Shown here piece after piece: positions 30,256-43,600 of a stretch of 64,000 nucleotides of DNA. The notes under the pieces are model-generated. The model saw nothing but the letters and a program-made list of their open reading frames with translations, did not search any database and was not told the origin of the DNA. Every line of letters begins with the position of its first letter. Position 1 is the stretch's first letter. Location: assembly GCA_037127255.1 (NCBI GenBank), contig JBANSL010000009.1, positions 34,865,475 through 34,929,474 on the forward strand, read 5' to 3'. The DNA comes from Persicaria tinctoria (lineage: Eukaryota > Streptophyta > Magnoliopsida > Caryophyllales > Polygonaceae). The position numbers were made by a program, and so were the translations under genes.

Positions 30256-32863
30256 ATGAGATCAAGAACGCACAAATCAAGAAGGCGGAGATCCCGGCGG
30301 CCCAAGTTCCTGAGCCTCCGCCACCAGATCACCGCTGAAAGCCAAAGACCACCGGCGGAGGAGGAGGAGAAGATTGAGCAAGAGAGCGAGGTGGCGGGGT
30401 TCTTCGCGGCGGCGGAGGAGAGCGCGGCGACGCTGGACGGGATCCTGACGCCGGAGAAGGAGGACACGGCGGCGCCGACGCCAAGCACGGCGTTCGAGGA
30501 GGAGGAGGGGGACGACGACGCGGGGACGTCGCTAGAGCGGGCGGCGCTGAGGAGCTGCCGGGAGAGGGAGGAGGAGGGCGTGCGTTGGGTGAGGATGTCG
30601 GAGGTGGTGAAGGAGGAGGAGGTCAGCAGCTGCCGGGGGAGGGCGGACGGCGGCGGGGGACTGGCGTTGAAGCTGGACTACGAGGAGGTGGTGGAAGCGT
30701 GGTGCGGTGGAAGGCCGTTCTTCTTGGGGGATCAGAGTGAGGTCCCACAGACTGTCCCTGATTTGCAACTCCACAATGATTTCTTCTTCTGTCCGCCTGA
30801 CGTAAGATCCCTTTCCTATCTCCTTTTTTATTTTTATTTTTATTAATATATAAATATGGATTAATTATTTACTCCCTAATGTTTGGATATCATAGTGTAC
30901 TGTATTAATTATTTTACTTTATTTTGTGCTAATGTTTACGGAGTATTCAATAAAAAATACGGAGTAGTTAGAGATTTTTTTTTATGAATATGATTAAAAA
31001 TCCAAATGATATGATTAATTTTAATGATATTCTCTGTACGGAGTATTAATTGGGGAAATAACCCTCCTTACATATTTTGTTGGTTGGTAAATTGGGGAAA
31101 AAGCTAAGATATTACTCCCTCCGTTCCAAAATACATGGTCTTTTACTTTTCGACACGCTTTTTAAGGAGTGAAAAACTCTATGAAATATTATTTTTTAAT
31201 TAATTTTTTTTATATAATTAGATACTTATTAGTAATAAGTATAAAATAGTATAAAAATTTTAATCAAAAAAATAATATTTTATAGAGTTTTCCGCTCCTT
31301 AAAAAGCGTGCCAAAAAGTAAAAGACCATCTATTTTGGAACGGAGGGAGTAAGTACTTATTTTGGTGGCGACTTATATTTTGAAGCTTTGTTGGACCATA
31401 AAATCCACCATTTTCTCTAAATTTTTCATTTTTCTCTATTTTACAGCTTTTGTTGGGATGCTCTTAGTGAGAAAAATAGTTTAGGGTGTGATTTGAGTAC
31501 TCCTAACAATTTTTGAAATTGGAGTTTTTAAACGTGTTTCAATTCGGATTTAGAAGGAGAAAATAGAATTTGAAACGAGGGTTAATAGGAGATGAATGGT
31601 AACATTTTAGTTAGGGATGTAGAGTCACATGAGATTGGACTTGTCAAAATAATTGAGAAATGTGTTACTTTCACTTCAGTAGACAAACCTTTAAAGCATA
31701 TCCGTTGATTAAATATCACCTAAGGTGACCTAACATGTATTTTTGTCTACTCCTTAATTTGGTGGTGACTATGAGAAAAATAGCTTAGCTAGGTGTGACT
31801 TTGATAACATTTTTTTCTACAGTCAAATAAAGTTAGCAAAGAGAGGTATACATGGTTCTATATGTTCTTAGGTAGTTCAAATTGCTGGTATTAAGGTAAG
31901 GATTTGAGTGAAATTAATGACTACCAGTCAAAAGTATTGCAGTCTGTATCATTATAATTAAAAAGATTTTCCATTCATTTAACTCGGGAATTTATCAAAC
32001 AATTACGTGGTTATGAGAGGTTTTAAACGTATTTCAGTTTAGAACAAAAAATTGTCCATGAATGGTAACATTATAAGGATGCATAACCCCATGATATTGG
32101 AATAATCGAAATAAAGGTGTATCATAAGAAATTCATAATTGAATTTGAATAAAGTGAGTGATCGGTTACTTTCACTTATGTAGACCGAATAATAAGGCAC
32201 ATCTCGGGCCATGTTTGGCACCACAATCGATTTCAATTGCTGAAATAAAAACATGAATACTGAAACCATTCATGCTTTCATAACTTTCATAATGTTATAG
32301 CTAATTTTGTCCATGACATCGAGTTTATTTTGTTTTTTATATTATAAGGTTATGATTCACCTTCTAGCACTAAAATTTAACTCAATATTTATGATTTGAA
32401 CTTACCATTGTAAGAATTTTTAGACAAAGTTTTTATCTAACTATATAGCAATTTCGCAAAAACAAAGATTGAGTGCAAGACCTTGTATATGTATACAAGT
32501 TATTGATATGTAAATGTAACGGTGTTTATGTAGTTGAATGCCACAAATGGAGTATTATGGGGAGTTCCGGATCGGAAGTGTTGTGTTCGAAATGGGAAGG
32601 ATGAGAATGGAGATGAAACCGTGGAGGGTTGGAGACTCGGCCAAAGGGAAGCTAGTGTCCTCCGATACAAAGAGAAGCGGATGAACCGTCTCTTCTCAAA
32701 GCGCATCCGCTACCAAGTTCGGAAGCTCAATGCCGAGAAACGCCCTCGTGTTAAGGTACTAATTTAATCTGATACCCAATCGTAGTGATGCTATGCACTT
32801 CGGCGAGTAAGTAATTGTAGGATTTATTTTGGATTTCAGGGTAGATTTGTGAAGCGATGTTGA
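30256..32863 (+). CDS. CCT-domain protein (CIA2/ASML2-like), 263 aa
   Basis: Three exons: 30256-30801, 32534-32755 and 32840-32863, all phase 0 with GT-AG junctions. The first is Glu-rich and contains the conserved [19 protein letters not shown] segment of this subgroup. The second ends in the CCT domain ([20 protein letters not shown], then [17 protein letters not shown]), completed by GRFVKRC at the stop in exon 3. CCT domains bind DNA/NF-Y-type complexes. CIA2-like members act in the nucleus on chloroplast-protein genes and ASML2 on sugar-responsive genes; which role applies here cannot be told. Intron 1 is 1.7 kb and holds MITE 3. The frame is intact throughout, so this is the best-supported working gene in the window. 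Confidence 0.85.
31115..31349. mobile_element. Stowaway-like MITE 3 (in CCT gene intron 1)
   Basis: CTCCCTCCGTTCCAAAATA at the left and its inverse TATTTTGGAACGGAGGGAG at the right, flanked by TA on both sides. It is the same length class (235 bp) as MITE 1. Confidence 0.85.
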
Positions 32864-33362
32864 AGATTGACGACGAAGAAGAAGAAAGAGGATATGGATG
32901 CATTATTTTTGGCCTTTGGGTAGCTCATGTAAGATATAAGATATTGCGTGCATCTCGACTCCCATATCCTCAATTTTAGTGTATTGGCTTGTGATTTCGT
33001 GTACATTATATATTGGCTTCACCTTTCACTTGCAAGTTACAATACATTGGGGTTGCCTATCATGGTAGGGGATCATCAATGGCAACATCAATCAATAAGT
33101 TGTATGTATAAAGGTGTAACAATATCTTAAATTATTTGTACAAATAAAACGATCAACTATACACTATTATAGTTTGGGTCAATGTGTTGTAACACCTAAA
33201 GCCAATAACAAAATGCCTAAAGCCATGACTTATAAAATGATAGTCATAGTCTTCATATCTTCCAAATTGTATCTTCGGATGTGTAGCAAGGGATTACACC
33301 TGAATTGGGACGGTTTGGTTTATGGGAAGTAAGAGGGTGCAATATTCGGTGGATGTAGAGAT
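32864..33362. other. 3' region of the CCT gene, then intergenic
   Basis: The 3' UTR probably ends within about 300 bp of the stop (AAATAAAACG at about 33143). The rest has no recognised feature up to the copia LTR. Confidence 0.4.
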
Positions 33363-33630
33363 TGTTGAAGGAGAAGCAATGCTATGTAGAGATGAATTGC
33401 CTCAGTTTGGTCACAAAGCTTAAGAGGGGAAGCACGTCACGTAGACCGCTGGAAGCCATTACTAGAGACAATACATCATCAACCCACAATTGTCATAATG
33501 AGCAGCCCAAGAAGACAACCAGCGATCATGATATCTCTACACACTCCTTGACAGCTCATTCAGAAAGAACAGTGTGTATACCCACAATACCGTTCCTACA
33601 CTCCTCAACCATGGTGATACCAATTCTTCA
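33363..33630 (+). mobile_element. Ty1/copia 5' LTR (putative, 268 bp)
   Basis: Begins TGTTGAAGGAG and ends CAATTCTTCA, 3 bp before a tRNA-Met-type primer site. Only one LTR is visible, so the left boundary is inferred from TG and the usual short copia LTR length. Confidence 0.5.
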
Positions 33631-33633
33631 TAA

Positions 33634-33646
33634 TGGTATCAGAGCC
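33634..33646 (+). other. Copia primer-binding site (initiator tRNA-Met)
   Basis: TGGTATCAGAGCC, the standard Ty1/copia primer site complementary to the 3' end of initiator tRNA-Met, 3 bp after the LTR. Confidence 0.85.
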
Positions 33647-33685
33647 TAATACGACAAAAACGTCGCTCATTTCAAAATCCCAATC

Positions 33686-34722
33686 ATGACTGATTCCTCC
33701 TTAGCCCATACAATCGCTCAGCTCCAGGCCGCCATGTCTCAGGCCTCGTTAACCTCCCCTCTCGACCCTACGCCGTCATTCTCTATCTTAAACACTATAA
33801 AGCTTTCACCCACAAATTTTCTTACCTGGCTTCGACAGATCACTCCTTATCTTCGATCGCAAAGGCTGCTTGGATTTGCCGATGGTTCTCGTCCTTATCC
33901 CTCCCTAACCGCCAATAATCAGGACTCCGTTGACACCTGGGTCTCCAAGGACCAAGTGGTCCTAGCCATCATATCTGCATCACTCACAGAGCCGGTCATG
34001 GCTCGGGTTCTTGATTGCAACACTTCACAGCAAATGTTGGACATGCTTCACAGCTTGTACTCCTCTCGCTCCAATGCTCAGATCATCCAAACCCGCCTTC
34101 AACTAGCAAGTCTAAAGAAGGGCGGTGACGAGACGGTGACTACCTACTTCAACCGATGTAGTGCTCTCGTTCAACATATACAAGCGGCCGACCGACAAGT
34201 AAGCGACCAGGAGTTTGTTACCTTTTATCTCGCCGGTCTCGGCTCTGATTATGACGCCACGATGACTACAATATCTACACAACCAGTGCTTCCAAAACCC
34301 CATGAGGTATTGTCTTATCTTTATCTTCAAGAAAATTGGATTGCTCGCAACAACGCAGGCATTCTTCCCATACCACCAAACACCTCCCTCACCCCTGACG
34401 CTACTGGTGACAACTCCCTTGAACTGAATTTCACCACCACAAGAGGGAGGGGTGGATGAGGCAGAGGTGATTCCTCCACTCGTGGGCATGGTGACTCCGG
34501 TAGCAGAGGCAGACGTTCTTCCCGTGGCCGAGGCAACTATCAAACATTCTCCAGAGCCCCTGATACACGCCCGGTTTGCCAACCGTGTGAGAAACGGGGT
34601 CATACGACCGCTCGATGCTGGAACCATTTGACCACTCGTTTCAACCGCCTCCTCCACGAAGCTTCCAGGCACACCACACTGTCACCAACTGGTACCCAGA
34701 TTCTACAACCACGCATCTCTAC
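33686..34722 (+). pseudogene. Ty1/copia Gag
   Basis: The frame opens MTDSSLAHTIAQLQ and carries the copia gag pattern (SPTNFLTWLRQITPYLRSQR, LASLKKGGDETVTTYFNR, then the FYLAGLGSDYD region). A TGA at 34457-34459 interrupts it after TTRGRGG. The same frame then continues through an Arg/Gly-rich stretch to a CCHC knuckle (CQPCEKRGHTTARC) before further decay. Composition and motif order fit the Ale-type lineage. Structural protein of the particle; defective here. Confidence 0.8.
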
Positions 34723-35488
34723 ACACCGGATTTGACCAATCTTCGTCTCAATCGTCTTCTTTACGAAGGTTTCGATTCCGTGTCACTTGGCAATGGTTCC
34801 TCAATTCCCATTCACCACAACGGTTCCTCCTTTCTGTCCTCCAATCCCATCAATTTAAACTCACCGATTTACTTCATGCTCCCTCCCTCACCAAGAATCT
34901 TCTATTAGTAAATCGCTTTTGCCATGAGAATGATGTTTATTTTGTTTATGATAAATCTCACTTTTATGTGAAGGACACTCGGACTCAAACCATTCTGGCA
35001 CAGGGCACCGTTTTATGGATTATATGTCTGGCCGTCGTCGACTTCATCACCTACATCATCGCTGCTACACACCGTTACCTCCTCCCTACCGTCGATGTCT
35101 CTTTTGTGGCACTACCGTTTAGGACACCCTTCAAAAGACATAACAAAGGCCGTTGTTTCAGCCCATCACCTTCCTGGATCAGGTGGCCCATCTAACTTTC
35201 CTTGTGTTTCCTGTTCATGGGCTAAGGCTCACGCCTTACCACATTTTGCTAGTCACTCTCAATCCAACTGTCCTTTGGACCTTTTGTTTATGGATATTTG
35301 GGATCCAGCCCATACTCCATCTATCAATGAAAATAAAATTTTCTTTTATATTGTCGATGATTACACCAAATTTACTTGGATTTTTCCCTTCCAACCAAAA
35401 CCCCAAGTATCATATATTGTCTCCGCGTATATCAAGTATGTCACAAATTATTTCCAAGAGAATGTTATAGTCATCCAAACGAACAATA
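34660..35488 (+). pseudogene. Ty1/copia protease to integrase start, decayed and truncated
   Basis: Pieces in different frames are in the correct order. The protease loop is altered to WYPDSTTTH where DSGAT is usual. The GAG-pre-integrase box reads LWHYRLGHPSKDI with a following CVSC. The integrase core starts LFMDIWDPA and YIVDDYTKFTWIF. The sequence stops at VIQTNN, where QTDNGGE is expected, exactly at the TGTAACACCCC terminus at 35489. Several frameshifts and stops are present. No RT or 3' LTR is found in the window. Confidence 0.75.
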
Positions 35489-36139
35489 TGTAACACCCCT
35501 TCTTAAAACACTGAAGAGATGTTGCAGCGCCAGCAATTACGCGGACTTTAATGTGTTTGTAACCACCTTAGGCTTATAGGGACATGCAACCATGCTCCCA
35601 TAAACAAGATGGTAACATACAAATATTAAATCAGCGGAAGACTTAAGTATAAAATAATATTCTAAAATAACTCAAGTTATCCAAAACAAAGGGGTCCAAA
35701 TACAATAATCAAATAGTAGTAGCAGAATGAATAAAATAAATCCCATAAATTTTGAAAGTTTGTACCTTAATGCAAAAACATAATAAAATGAAAAACAATG
35801 AAAGCTTTTATTCGTCAGCGCCTCAAGACCCTTAGCAAGTAGCAGAAAGTAAAATGTTCAAGTCTCCGTCTACAGCCCATTAACCATAAAAGGGTATTAG
35901 TGATTGTAGATTAAAATAAAAATTAGGAGTAAACATTTATGTGGAACTTGACTCGTTTGATTAAGTAAAAAAAATAACATAACAGGATGATCCAAAAGGA
36001 TCGAGTGTTTGAATGTGATGCGAATCCGAAGACCCTAAGGAATCATATTTCGAGTACGGAAAGAATATGATATAACGTCACTGAAAATGAGTCACGTACT
36101 AGTAAATAATGTACTAGTAAATAATGTACACCACAGTAA
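35489..36139. mobile_element. LTR-type fragment, left part (TGTAACACCCC terminus)
   Basis: Starts at a TGTAACACCCC end, a common terminus of Ty3/gypsy Tekay/Del LTRs, which truncates the copia element. AT-rich non-coding sequence with AATCAGCGGAAGAC follows. It is cut at ACAGTAA (36133-36139), where the non-LTR retroelement array begins. It appears to continue at 55359. Confidence 0.45.
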
Positions 36140-36770
36140 ATCATGTTCACGTACCTTTGATGGTGATGTATATGGTGATCATGTTGTGTCATGTGCTGGT
36201 ACAATGGGCATTAAACATCGACATAACCTCATTCACGACACCTTATTGGATATCTGCTACAGGTCCGGGATTTCTGCCGGTAAGGAGGTTGATATCGGTT
36301 TGGTTGATGGGCATGATAAGCCCATTCGTCCGGTGGATTTGCTCCTATATTTTTGGGATAAGGGGGCGGGATGTGTGTGTCGATCTGACAGGGTCCTCCC
36401 CATTGACTCAGTCTGGGATGTCTGACTTTGTGCCCGGCCGTGTTGTTGTTGATGCTGCTCAGCGTAAGTGAGTCAAGTATCGGGATTTGTGCATGACAGC
36501 TAGTTATGGTTTCTTACCCTTCTCCTTCTCTTTGTTGGGGGAGTTAGATACAGATACGGTTGCCTTGCTTAAGCGGATTCAGAAATTCTCAGTATCTCAG
36601 AATGCGGGAGCTCGTGCTGCAGCTTATATTTTTACTAGACTTGGTTTTGTTATTGCTAAGGGAGTGGGTGCCCAGATAGTATTTCGGTTGCCCACTAATT
36701 TTTTGCAATATGTTTTTTTATTATATAATAATAATAATAATAAGAGTAATAATAATAATAATAAATAATA
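36140..36770 (+). pseudogene. Non-LTR retroelement copy 1: 3' end (nuclease domain), 5'-truncated
   Basis: Contains the C-terminal zinc-knuckle/nuclease part only. GDHVVSCAGTMGIKHRHN is followed by GKEVDIGL, KPIRPVDLLLYFWD, a frameshift, DVCVDLTGSSPLT, VVDAAQRK and YGFLPFSFS-LGELDTDTVAL. The RP-x-D ... V-D-L ... K order fits a PD-(D/E)XK restriction-like nuclease. A TAA-rich tail (about 36722-36770) follows QIVFRLPTNFL. The 5' truncation and simple-repeat tail are typical of target-primed reverse transcription. Confidence 0.75.
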
Positions 36771-38915
36771 GGCGATCAGGCGACCGAGCGATCAGGGAAG
36801 CGAACGGCGAGGGACGTCTCTCCGGGGGACCTCGGTGGCCGGATCTGACGTACCTGAGGCCGGAGACGACACTTCTTCACCCTCGGAGCCTAGGCGACGG
36901 CCTTTCTTCTTCGGCAGAGCCTGGGCAAAGGCACGACGTCCTCCGATCTTGTGATTCAGGTTTGTTAATTAGTTGCTACTCTTCTTCGTTCGATTCGGTT
37001 GTTCTGGTTTAGCGCTATCGTTGCTCTTGCTGAACGGATCCTGCTCTCGGTCGATCTGTTTTGGTGGTGCTGTATTTGAGCCTTGGTTGTGCCGATTCAG
37101 TTTTTCGGGTGTGATTCAACGTTGTACTGATGATCTTGTTGCCGCCGGTTGGAGTCTATTATTAACTTACTAATTAATTAGCGTTGTGTGTGTGATATCT
37201 TGTGAGTTGTGTTGGTGGCACTGATGATTTTGATTTTTCCTATATTGCTACCGGTATGGTATTTGTTTGCTAGTGTTTTGTTGGAATTTTGTGAGTTGGG
37301 TTGCTATTAAGCCAAGTTTTACACGGGTATGTCTCTCTCTCAATCGGATGATTGGTTTCATTGTCCCTTTCGGGGTAGTGAAGGGTGTAGAGATGGCCGT
37401 CCGGCGAATACCGGGCTCACGCCAAAGTATTTCGTTAATCACCTCTCTAGGCATTTCAGTACGCCAGAGGCAGTTGAGAAATACAAGAGGATCATTTCTT
37501 CAGATATGTTTGTTTATGATTTGCTAGCTACCAATCTTGAACGGGCAGGCCGTTGGTTGTGTGATATATGTTTGAGTAATCTAGAGTCAGAATGGCAGGT
37601 AAACATGGTGGTATTGGAATTCCTATCGCGGGACCGGGGTGTGGCGATAATGGAGAGTCATTTATCATCAATGGTATTCCTAGACCATCTGGTTCTCCAT
37701 GTTTATTGGCTCATGGTTGTCAGGACTCTCCGGATAACAATAATGTTGCTATATCTAGTTTGAGGGGATTGACTTTTGATGAGCATTTGTTTGAGCGTTT
37801 CCTTGAGCAACGGTTTGTTACTTCCAAAAGTATCCCTTACAAGCTACGTCTGTAGTTCGAAAGGGTTTATCTTGAAGCTCTTTCTAGGGTCATTGCTAAA
37901 CCATCGGATGTTTCTTGTTGGGTTCAGTTGTTTGTTTTCCCGGCTTGTGTTCTAAATACGGCTGCTATGCGAGGTCGTCCTAAAAGTATGTCTGGTAGTA
38001 GGAAGAAAGATCAGATAACCTATATGGTTGCTGCCTTGGCCTTGCGGAGAGAGCCAGGAGGGATGCAAGCTCTGGTTCAGGATATACTCACCCCCTCTGC
38101 CTCGTACGGCTCTGGTTTGGTAAAGAAGAAAAAAGATTTGTCTCAGTTTGAGTTGAACGTAGTTCAGTGCAAGCGCAAAATGGGGGATGGTCATTATGCT
38201 GCTGCTATTAAAGTCCTCACTTCCTCTGGGGTTGCACCCTTCAACGATGACACAGCCATAGAGCTTCTTGCTAAGCACCCTATTTCCTCCCCACCAGTTG
38301 TTCCATGTGATCCTCTCTTGGCGCCTGCATTGTCAGTTAGTAAAGAGTTAGTCCCCAATCGGATCAGGAGCTTCCCCAAGGGTACTTCTTACGGGAAAGT
38401 TGGGCTTCGAGCGCAACATCTCGTTGAAATTCTGGGTGGGGTATGTGATGGCATTGCTAGTGAGCTTCTTGGAGCCATCACAGCTGTTGTTAACCTTTTT
38501 TTGTCGGGTGCTTGCTCTCTAGTGCTTGCAGAATTTGTGGCGAGTGCTCCCCTGACCCCGTTGCTGAAACCAGGTGGGGGTGTTCGCCCTATTGCAATAG
38601 GTTCTATTTGGAGGAGGTTGGTTTCCAAATCGGCAGCTTCTATCATGACCAAGGAGCTCAACAGATATTTAGGCACACACCAGTTTGGTGTGGGTGTGTC
38701 GGGGGGTGGCGAAGCTATCCTCTATTCCGTTAACAGACTTTTGTTAGATAATGGTGTGGATAGGGGGCATGTCCTTATTTATCGTGGACTTTTCTAACGC
38801 CTTTAATCTCATTGATAGAGGCGCTTTGATTTGGGAAGTTCGCATCCTCCATTTCTCCGTGGGCTGAGTTCTGTTATGCCCAACCCACCCGTCTGTATTG
38901 GTAAGATGTTCCTTT

Positions 38916-38920
38916 GCGCT
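38916..38920. repeat. Target-site duplication GCGCT (element B)
   Basis: GCGCT directly before the TG of element B. The second copy is at 47115-47119. Joining across it restores the RT reading SCQGVQQGDPLGP. Confidence 0.95.
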
Positions 38921-39781
38921 TGTTGTGAGCCTAATTCGCCATGTTTTACACTTACTTTTATATCGATTTCTGCATACATTGCATACATTTGGGTTATAAT
39001 AATACAGAATCTGTGTAGTTTACACTTATTTGCAATATATGGAGGTCTACACAAGTTTTGGTTATATTTCGCAGAAATCGGACGCACTTTGGAGCTTAAA
39101 GGAAACTCATGGAGAAGCTAAGAATGGTGCAGCTAGAGAAAAGACCATTTTTCAACATTCTTCATTCTGAATCAAGCTTTGATGTCTTCATGAGAGTTGT
39201 AGCCCTCGGAAAGAGCTTTCCAACGCATGGTCATATGCGTCAATCCGACAAACGAGGACTCGGGAAAGTGCGTTTTAAGAACAGAGCAGAAAGCTGAGAA
39301 AACTCTACTCGAGATCGACTAGACTCTACTCGATCTCGACGAGCCCTGGTCGAGCAGACCTGGTCGAGCAGAGCTGATCGAGGACACTGAGTCAGAGACA
39401 ACCCGACTCCCGGAACCCTACTCGATCTCGAGTACCCCTGGTCGAGATCGAGTAGACTTCCCGAAGCCGCGTTACTCGGTTTTGACGAATCCTACTCGAT
39501 GTGGGATTGCTTGGGCGCGAAGATTGCCGATTCTATCCAAATACATCATGAAGGAAGAGATCTATCCATTAAAGACATTTAGATATATTTAGATTTAATT
39601 TCTTTATTGCTTTTATTTATCATTAAGTATTTAGATATAGTTTTAGATATAGATAGAGATATTCTTTCCTAGATTAGCTAGGGAAGGAAGCCTATAAATA
39701 AACCCCTAGGGGGCTGATTTTCATGGAATTCAAGAAAAGTCGTCTTAGGGCGCAAGGAGGAGGCGAGAGAGGGGAGAGGGG

Positions 39782-39840
<59 letters not shown>

Positions 39841-40565
39841 AGGAGGAGGAGGAGGAGGAAGGAGACGAACGGTTGTAAGTTTTAGTTTATTTTATGTCAA
39901 AGTTAATTTCTTTCATCATGTTTGCTTTCTAATTTTCCTTCTTCTAGGGTTGGGGTGATCCCAACATAGATATGTTTGTTTGATTTATGAATTCATGATT
40001 TTGTGTGTCTTTATTATCATCTACCTATGTGCTTAATCCTTTGCGACAGTCGAGGACAATTCCTTATTTGCAATTATGAAGCGAAAGTGAATTAATTATG
40101 AATTTGGATAGTAATTAGGCTTTGCCTGCGAAAGTTGGTTGATCCTAATTAAGAAAAGGTAGTAACACTTAGGGTTTATGCGAAAGCCTCTATATTCCTA
40201 TTTGTTAATAACGAAAGTTATTTGATATAAAGCATGCATCTTTATGTGATTTATGATCTGCGCATATGTTTATTGTTGTGGTGATCCCTAAACTTGGAAG
40301 TTTGCATCTTTATTTATTTTATTTCATTATTTTTATCCTGCAAAGTTACCCGACACTGACCACCTCTTCTTCTATCATTCCCTCGACATCGACCAAGTCT
40401 TAGTCGATATCGACAACAACCTCCCCACCTTTTCCCGCTATTCCTGAACCCCAAAACACACTAAACCTAGAAACGATGACTTCTCTCCTGAGGACGAACC
40501 TGACTCCACTATCCTATAGCGGGGTCTTGACTACAAATGTATTTGGTCGACAAACCCTCTCGTCA
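38921..40565 (+). mobile_element. Element B 5' LTR (Athila-type, TCGA-rich)
   Basis: 1645 bp from TGTTGTGAGCC to CTCTCGTCA. Contains a TCGA array (39300-39500), TATAAATA (39693-39700) and a (GA)n tract (39783-39838). It matches the 3' LTR except for a 79-bp deletion at the start of the 3' LTR and about ten substitutions that I could see. Confidence 0.95.
39693..39700 (+). promoter_or_regulatory. TATA box of element B 5' LTR
   Basis: TATAAATA, followed about 90 bp later by a (GA)n tract in the presumed R/U5 region. Same relative place as in element A LTRs. Confidence 0.6.
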
Positions 40566-40568
40566 AAT

Positions 40569-40586
40569 TGGCACCGTTGCCGGGGA
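40569..40586 (+). other. Element B primer-binding site (tRNA-Asp, one mismatch)
   Basis: TGGCACCGTTGCCGGGGA, 3 bp after the LTR. It is complementary to plant tRNA-Asp except for one base (GGCACC where GGCGCC is expected). Element A has the perfect form. Confidence 0.88.
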
Positions 40587-40648
40587 GGCAATCATTCGCG
40601 CCTTAGGTAGTGAGTTCTCACTTTTCTCTTGAGTGAATTCGCAGGTGT

Positions 40649-43600
40649 ATGCGCCGTTCTGGTCAAACACCTGAGTTTGACGCCTTAGACGAACCGGAAC
40701 ACCTATTTCACATCCGAGCTAAACTACAAAGAGCCAAGGCAGCTGCTGAAACACAGGAACAGCTGGTCGCTAGGCTTACCAGGGAATTAGCCGCAAAGGA
40801 TGCTGTTATCGCCGCTGAGAGAGCAGCAAGGGAACAAGCACAGGATGAGCTTGCCCAGTATCCAACCACGGCAGAGGATTACATGCACCCAACTCTCGTC
40901 GTGCCTGAATCGGCGATTCTAATCCTTGAAAACTCTTTTGAAATTCGCACTCAATTTCTTATAGAGCTTAAAAATAATGCCTTTTACGGCAGATTTAATG
41001 AGTGTCCTCTTGAACATATTACTAATTTTCACGACATGTGTCGTACTCTTGCAGAAGGTACAACCTTGGAATATGTCAAGATGAAATCTTTTCGCTGGTC
41101 TCTCGCTGGGCCTATACTGAAATGGCTGGAAGGGCTGAAAGCAAAATCACTCACAACCTGGGCCCAAGTAGAGCAAGAGTTTGTCAACAAATTCTTCCCA
41201 CCTGCCAAAACAGCACATCTCCGCCAGAAAATCACCGCCTTTAAACAGCAGAAAGGGGAACCGCTGGCAAGGGCATGGGAACGCTACAAGGAACTGCTAC
41301 GATCTTGCCCTACTCATGGACAGCCACCCTACGTCATTCAGGAAATCTTCTTCAACTCTCTTGATCAAGTCACTAAGGACAGAATCAACAATTATACTCG
41401 CTACGAGTATCTGACGATGCCACTAAGTGACGCATGAGGTGTGCTAGAGAAGCTCACCAACTACGATAACAAGTATGGGTCTACTGCAACCTATGAAGAG
41501 AACCCATACGCCAGGCCAGCACCATCTATGCCTCTCTATGAGCCAGCAAAGGAAATTGATCCTGATGTTAGAGAGCAATACTACAGAGATCAGAATAAGA
41601 AGCTCATCAAGCAAGTCAAGTATCTCTCTGTCAACCAGCCTTGCATAGAATGCGGATCGCAAAGGCACACCACTACTGAGTGCCCACACACAGAGCAAGT
41701 CAGGCTAGCAGAGCACCACGAGGATGTAGCTTACGCAGGGGGACCCAATCGCTACATGGGGGACCAAAGGTTTCAGCAACAACAATGGAACCAAGGTGTC
41801 CCTAGGAACCCCCCGCCCTAAAGAGCCCCAGGACATCCAGAAAGGGAGCAGAAAAAGGATGATATACAGACAGTCCTGGAGGAAATACGGAGAAACCACT
41901 CAGAAACTAGGCAATCTTTCAACTCCGTCTATACTCAGATGCAAGGTGTCAACTCTTGGCTTGGGGAAATTGATATATGGCGGAAATCAGTTGATACACA
42001 GATTGGTCAGCTAGCAGCCGGAATCCCTAGACAGTCAGGGACACTTCTAGGATCTTCAGAACCAAATCCTAAGGGAAAGACTGGACACATCGCTTCTATA
42101 AAACTCAGAAGCGGCCATCAACTGTAAGAGCCAGAGGTCGGAAAGCAGCAGAACGACGAGGAACAGCAAGTCGATCTCGACAAGACCTTCGTCGACCTCG
42201 AGGAGAACCAGCAGGAATCATCGTCTGCACCACACATCAACTCGACTGGGCCCAATCTGGTCGATGTCGACAAAGGCCTTGTCGATGTCGAGGAGCCCCT
42301 AGTCGACATAGAGCAGCCTGCAACATCTCCGACGTCTGTTCTGGCTCCGAATCAGAAAAAGAAGCTGCCTTTCCCCACAAAATCTTTAAAGGACCCGGCG
42401 GAGAAAAAGTTTCAGCGCTTCATCAAGATGCTTCAGAAGCTCAACGTCACCATCCCCTTCACAGAAGCTCTCAATGAAATGCCATCTTATGTCAAGTTCC
42501 TAAAGGAGATTTTGAGCAAAAAGCGATCAATGGCTGAAATCACAGAGGAGTGCAGTCATCTGGACATATTGGAAAAGAGGCCGGATCCAGGTAAGTTTGC
42601 TATAACTATTGGATTTGGTCCATACAAAATTAATGCCCTATGTGATCTTGGAGCTAGTGTGAGTATAATGCCTTTAACAATTTGGTCCAAGATTAAGATA
42701 GGTGCCCTAGAGCCTGTGGATGCTAGACTATACATGGCCAACAACACGGTGGTCATCCCAACAGGCATGGTGGAAAATGTCCCAGTACAAGTAGGTAAAT
42801 TCTTCGTCCCTGCTGATTTCTTAATAGTTGATATGCAAGAAGATCCTGTTTGTCCAATTATTTTAGGAAGACCATTCTTGGCGACGGTGGATGCCAACAT
42901 AAGCGTAAGGAAAGGAGTGCTCACCTTCAACATCAGCGATGAGGTCATTGAGTATTCCTTTAACAAAACTGAAAGGCATACTGGTCCAATGGAAGAGGTC
43001 AAATCTATCTCAGCTGGCTACATCACCTGCGGGGAACCCAAAGTCAGAAATATGACCCCTGAAGAGATAGAAAAGAGGGATATGGAGGCCCAGGTGGAGG
43101 AGATCATGGCAATCCTTAAGGAGAACACAGAGAATCCAATCGACACAGACCAAAGTAAGTCGTTAAGGATTGATTATTTTTCGGATGCCTTGACAGGGAC
43201 TAAGTGTGGGGTCAAGATCGACCAGGGCTCCTCGACATCGAGTAGAACCCTAGTCGATCTCGACCAGACCAAGGCGACTCCACCAGCACCGGCTTCGTCG
43301 AGCAGCAAACCAGAGGAGCCGCCCTACTCGATCTCGAGTAGGCTCGTCGAGATCAACCACCAGAACCCTAAGTCGACTCGGCTTTCCTCGACGTTGGCGA
43401 CTCCAGGACCAGAACCAGCCTCGTCGATCTCGACTAGTCTTGTCGAGATCGACCACCACCCGGCGCCACCAGACCCGCCTTCCTCGACGAGCAAGCCACC
43501 AGGAGGAGAAGGCTACTCGATCTCGAGTAGCCTTGTCGAGATCGACAAGACCACGTCTTCCTCGACGGCCCCTTCCTCAACACTGCAGACACCAGGACCA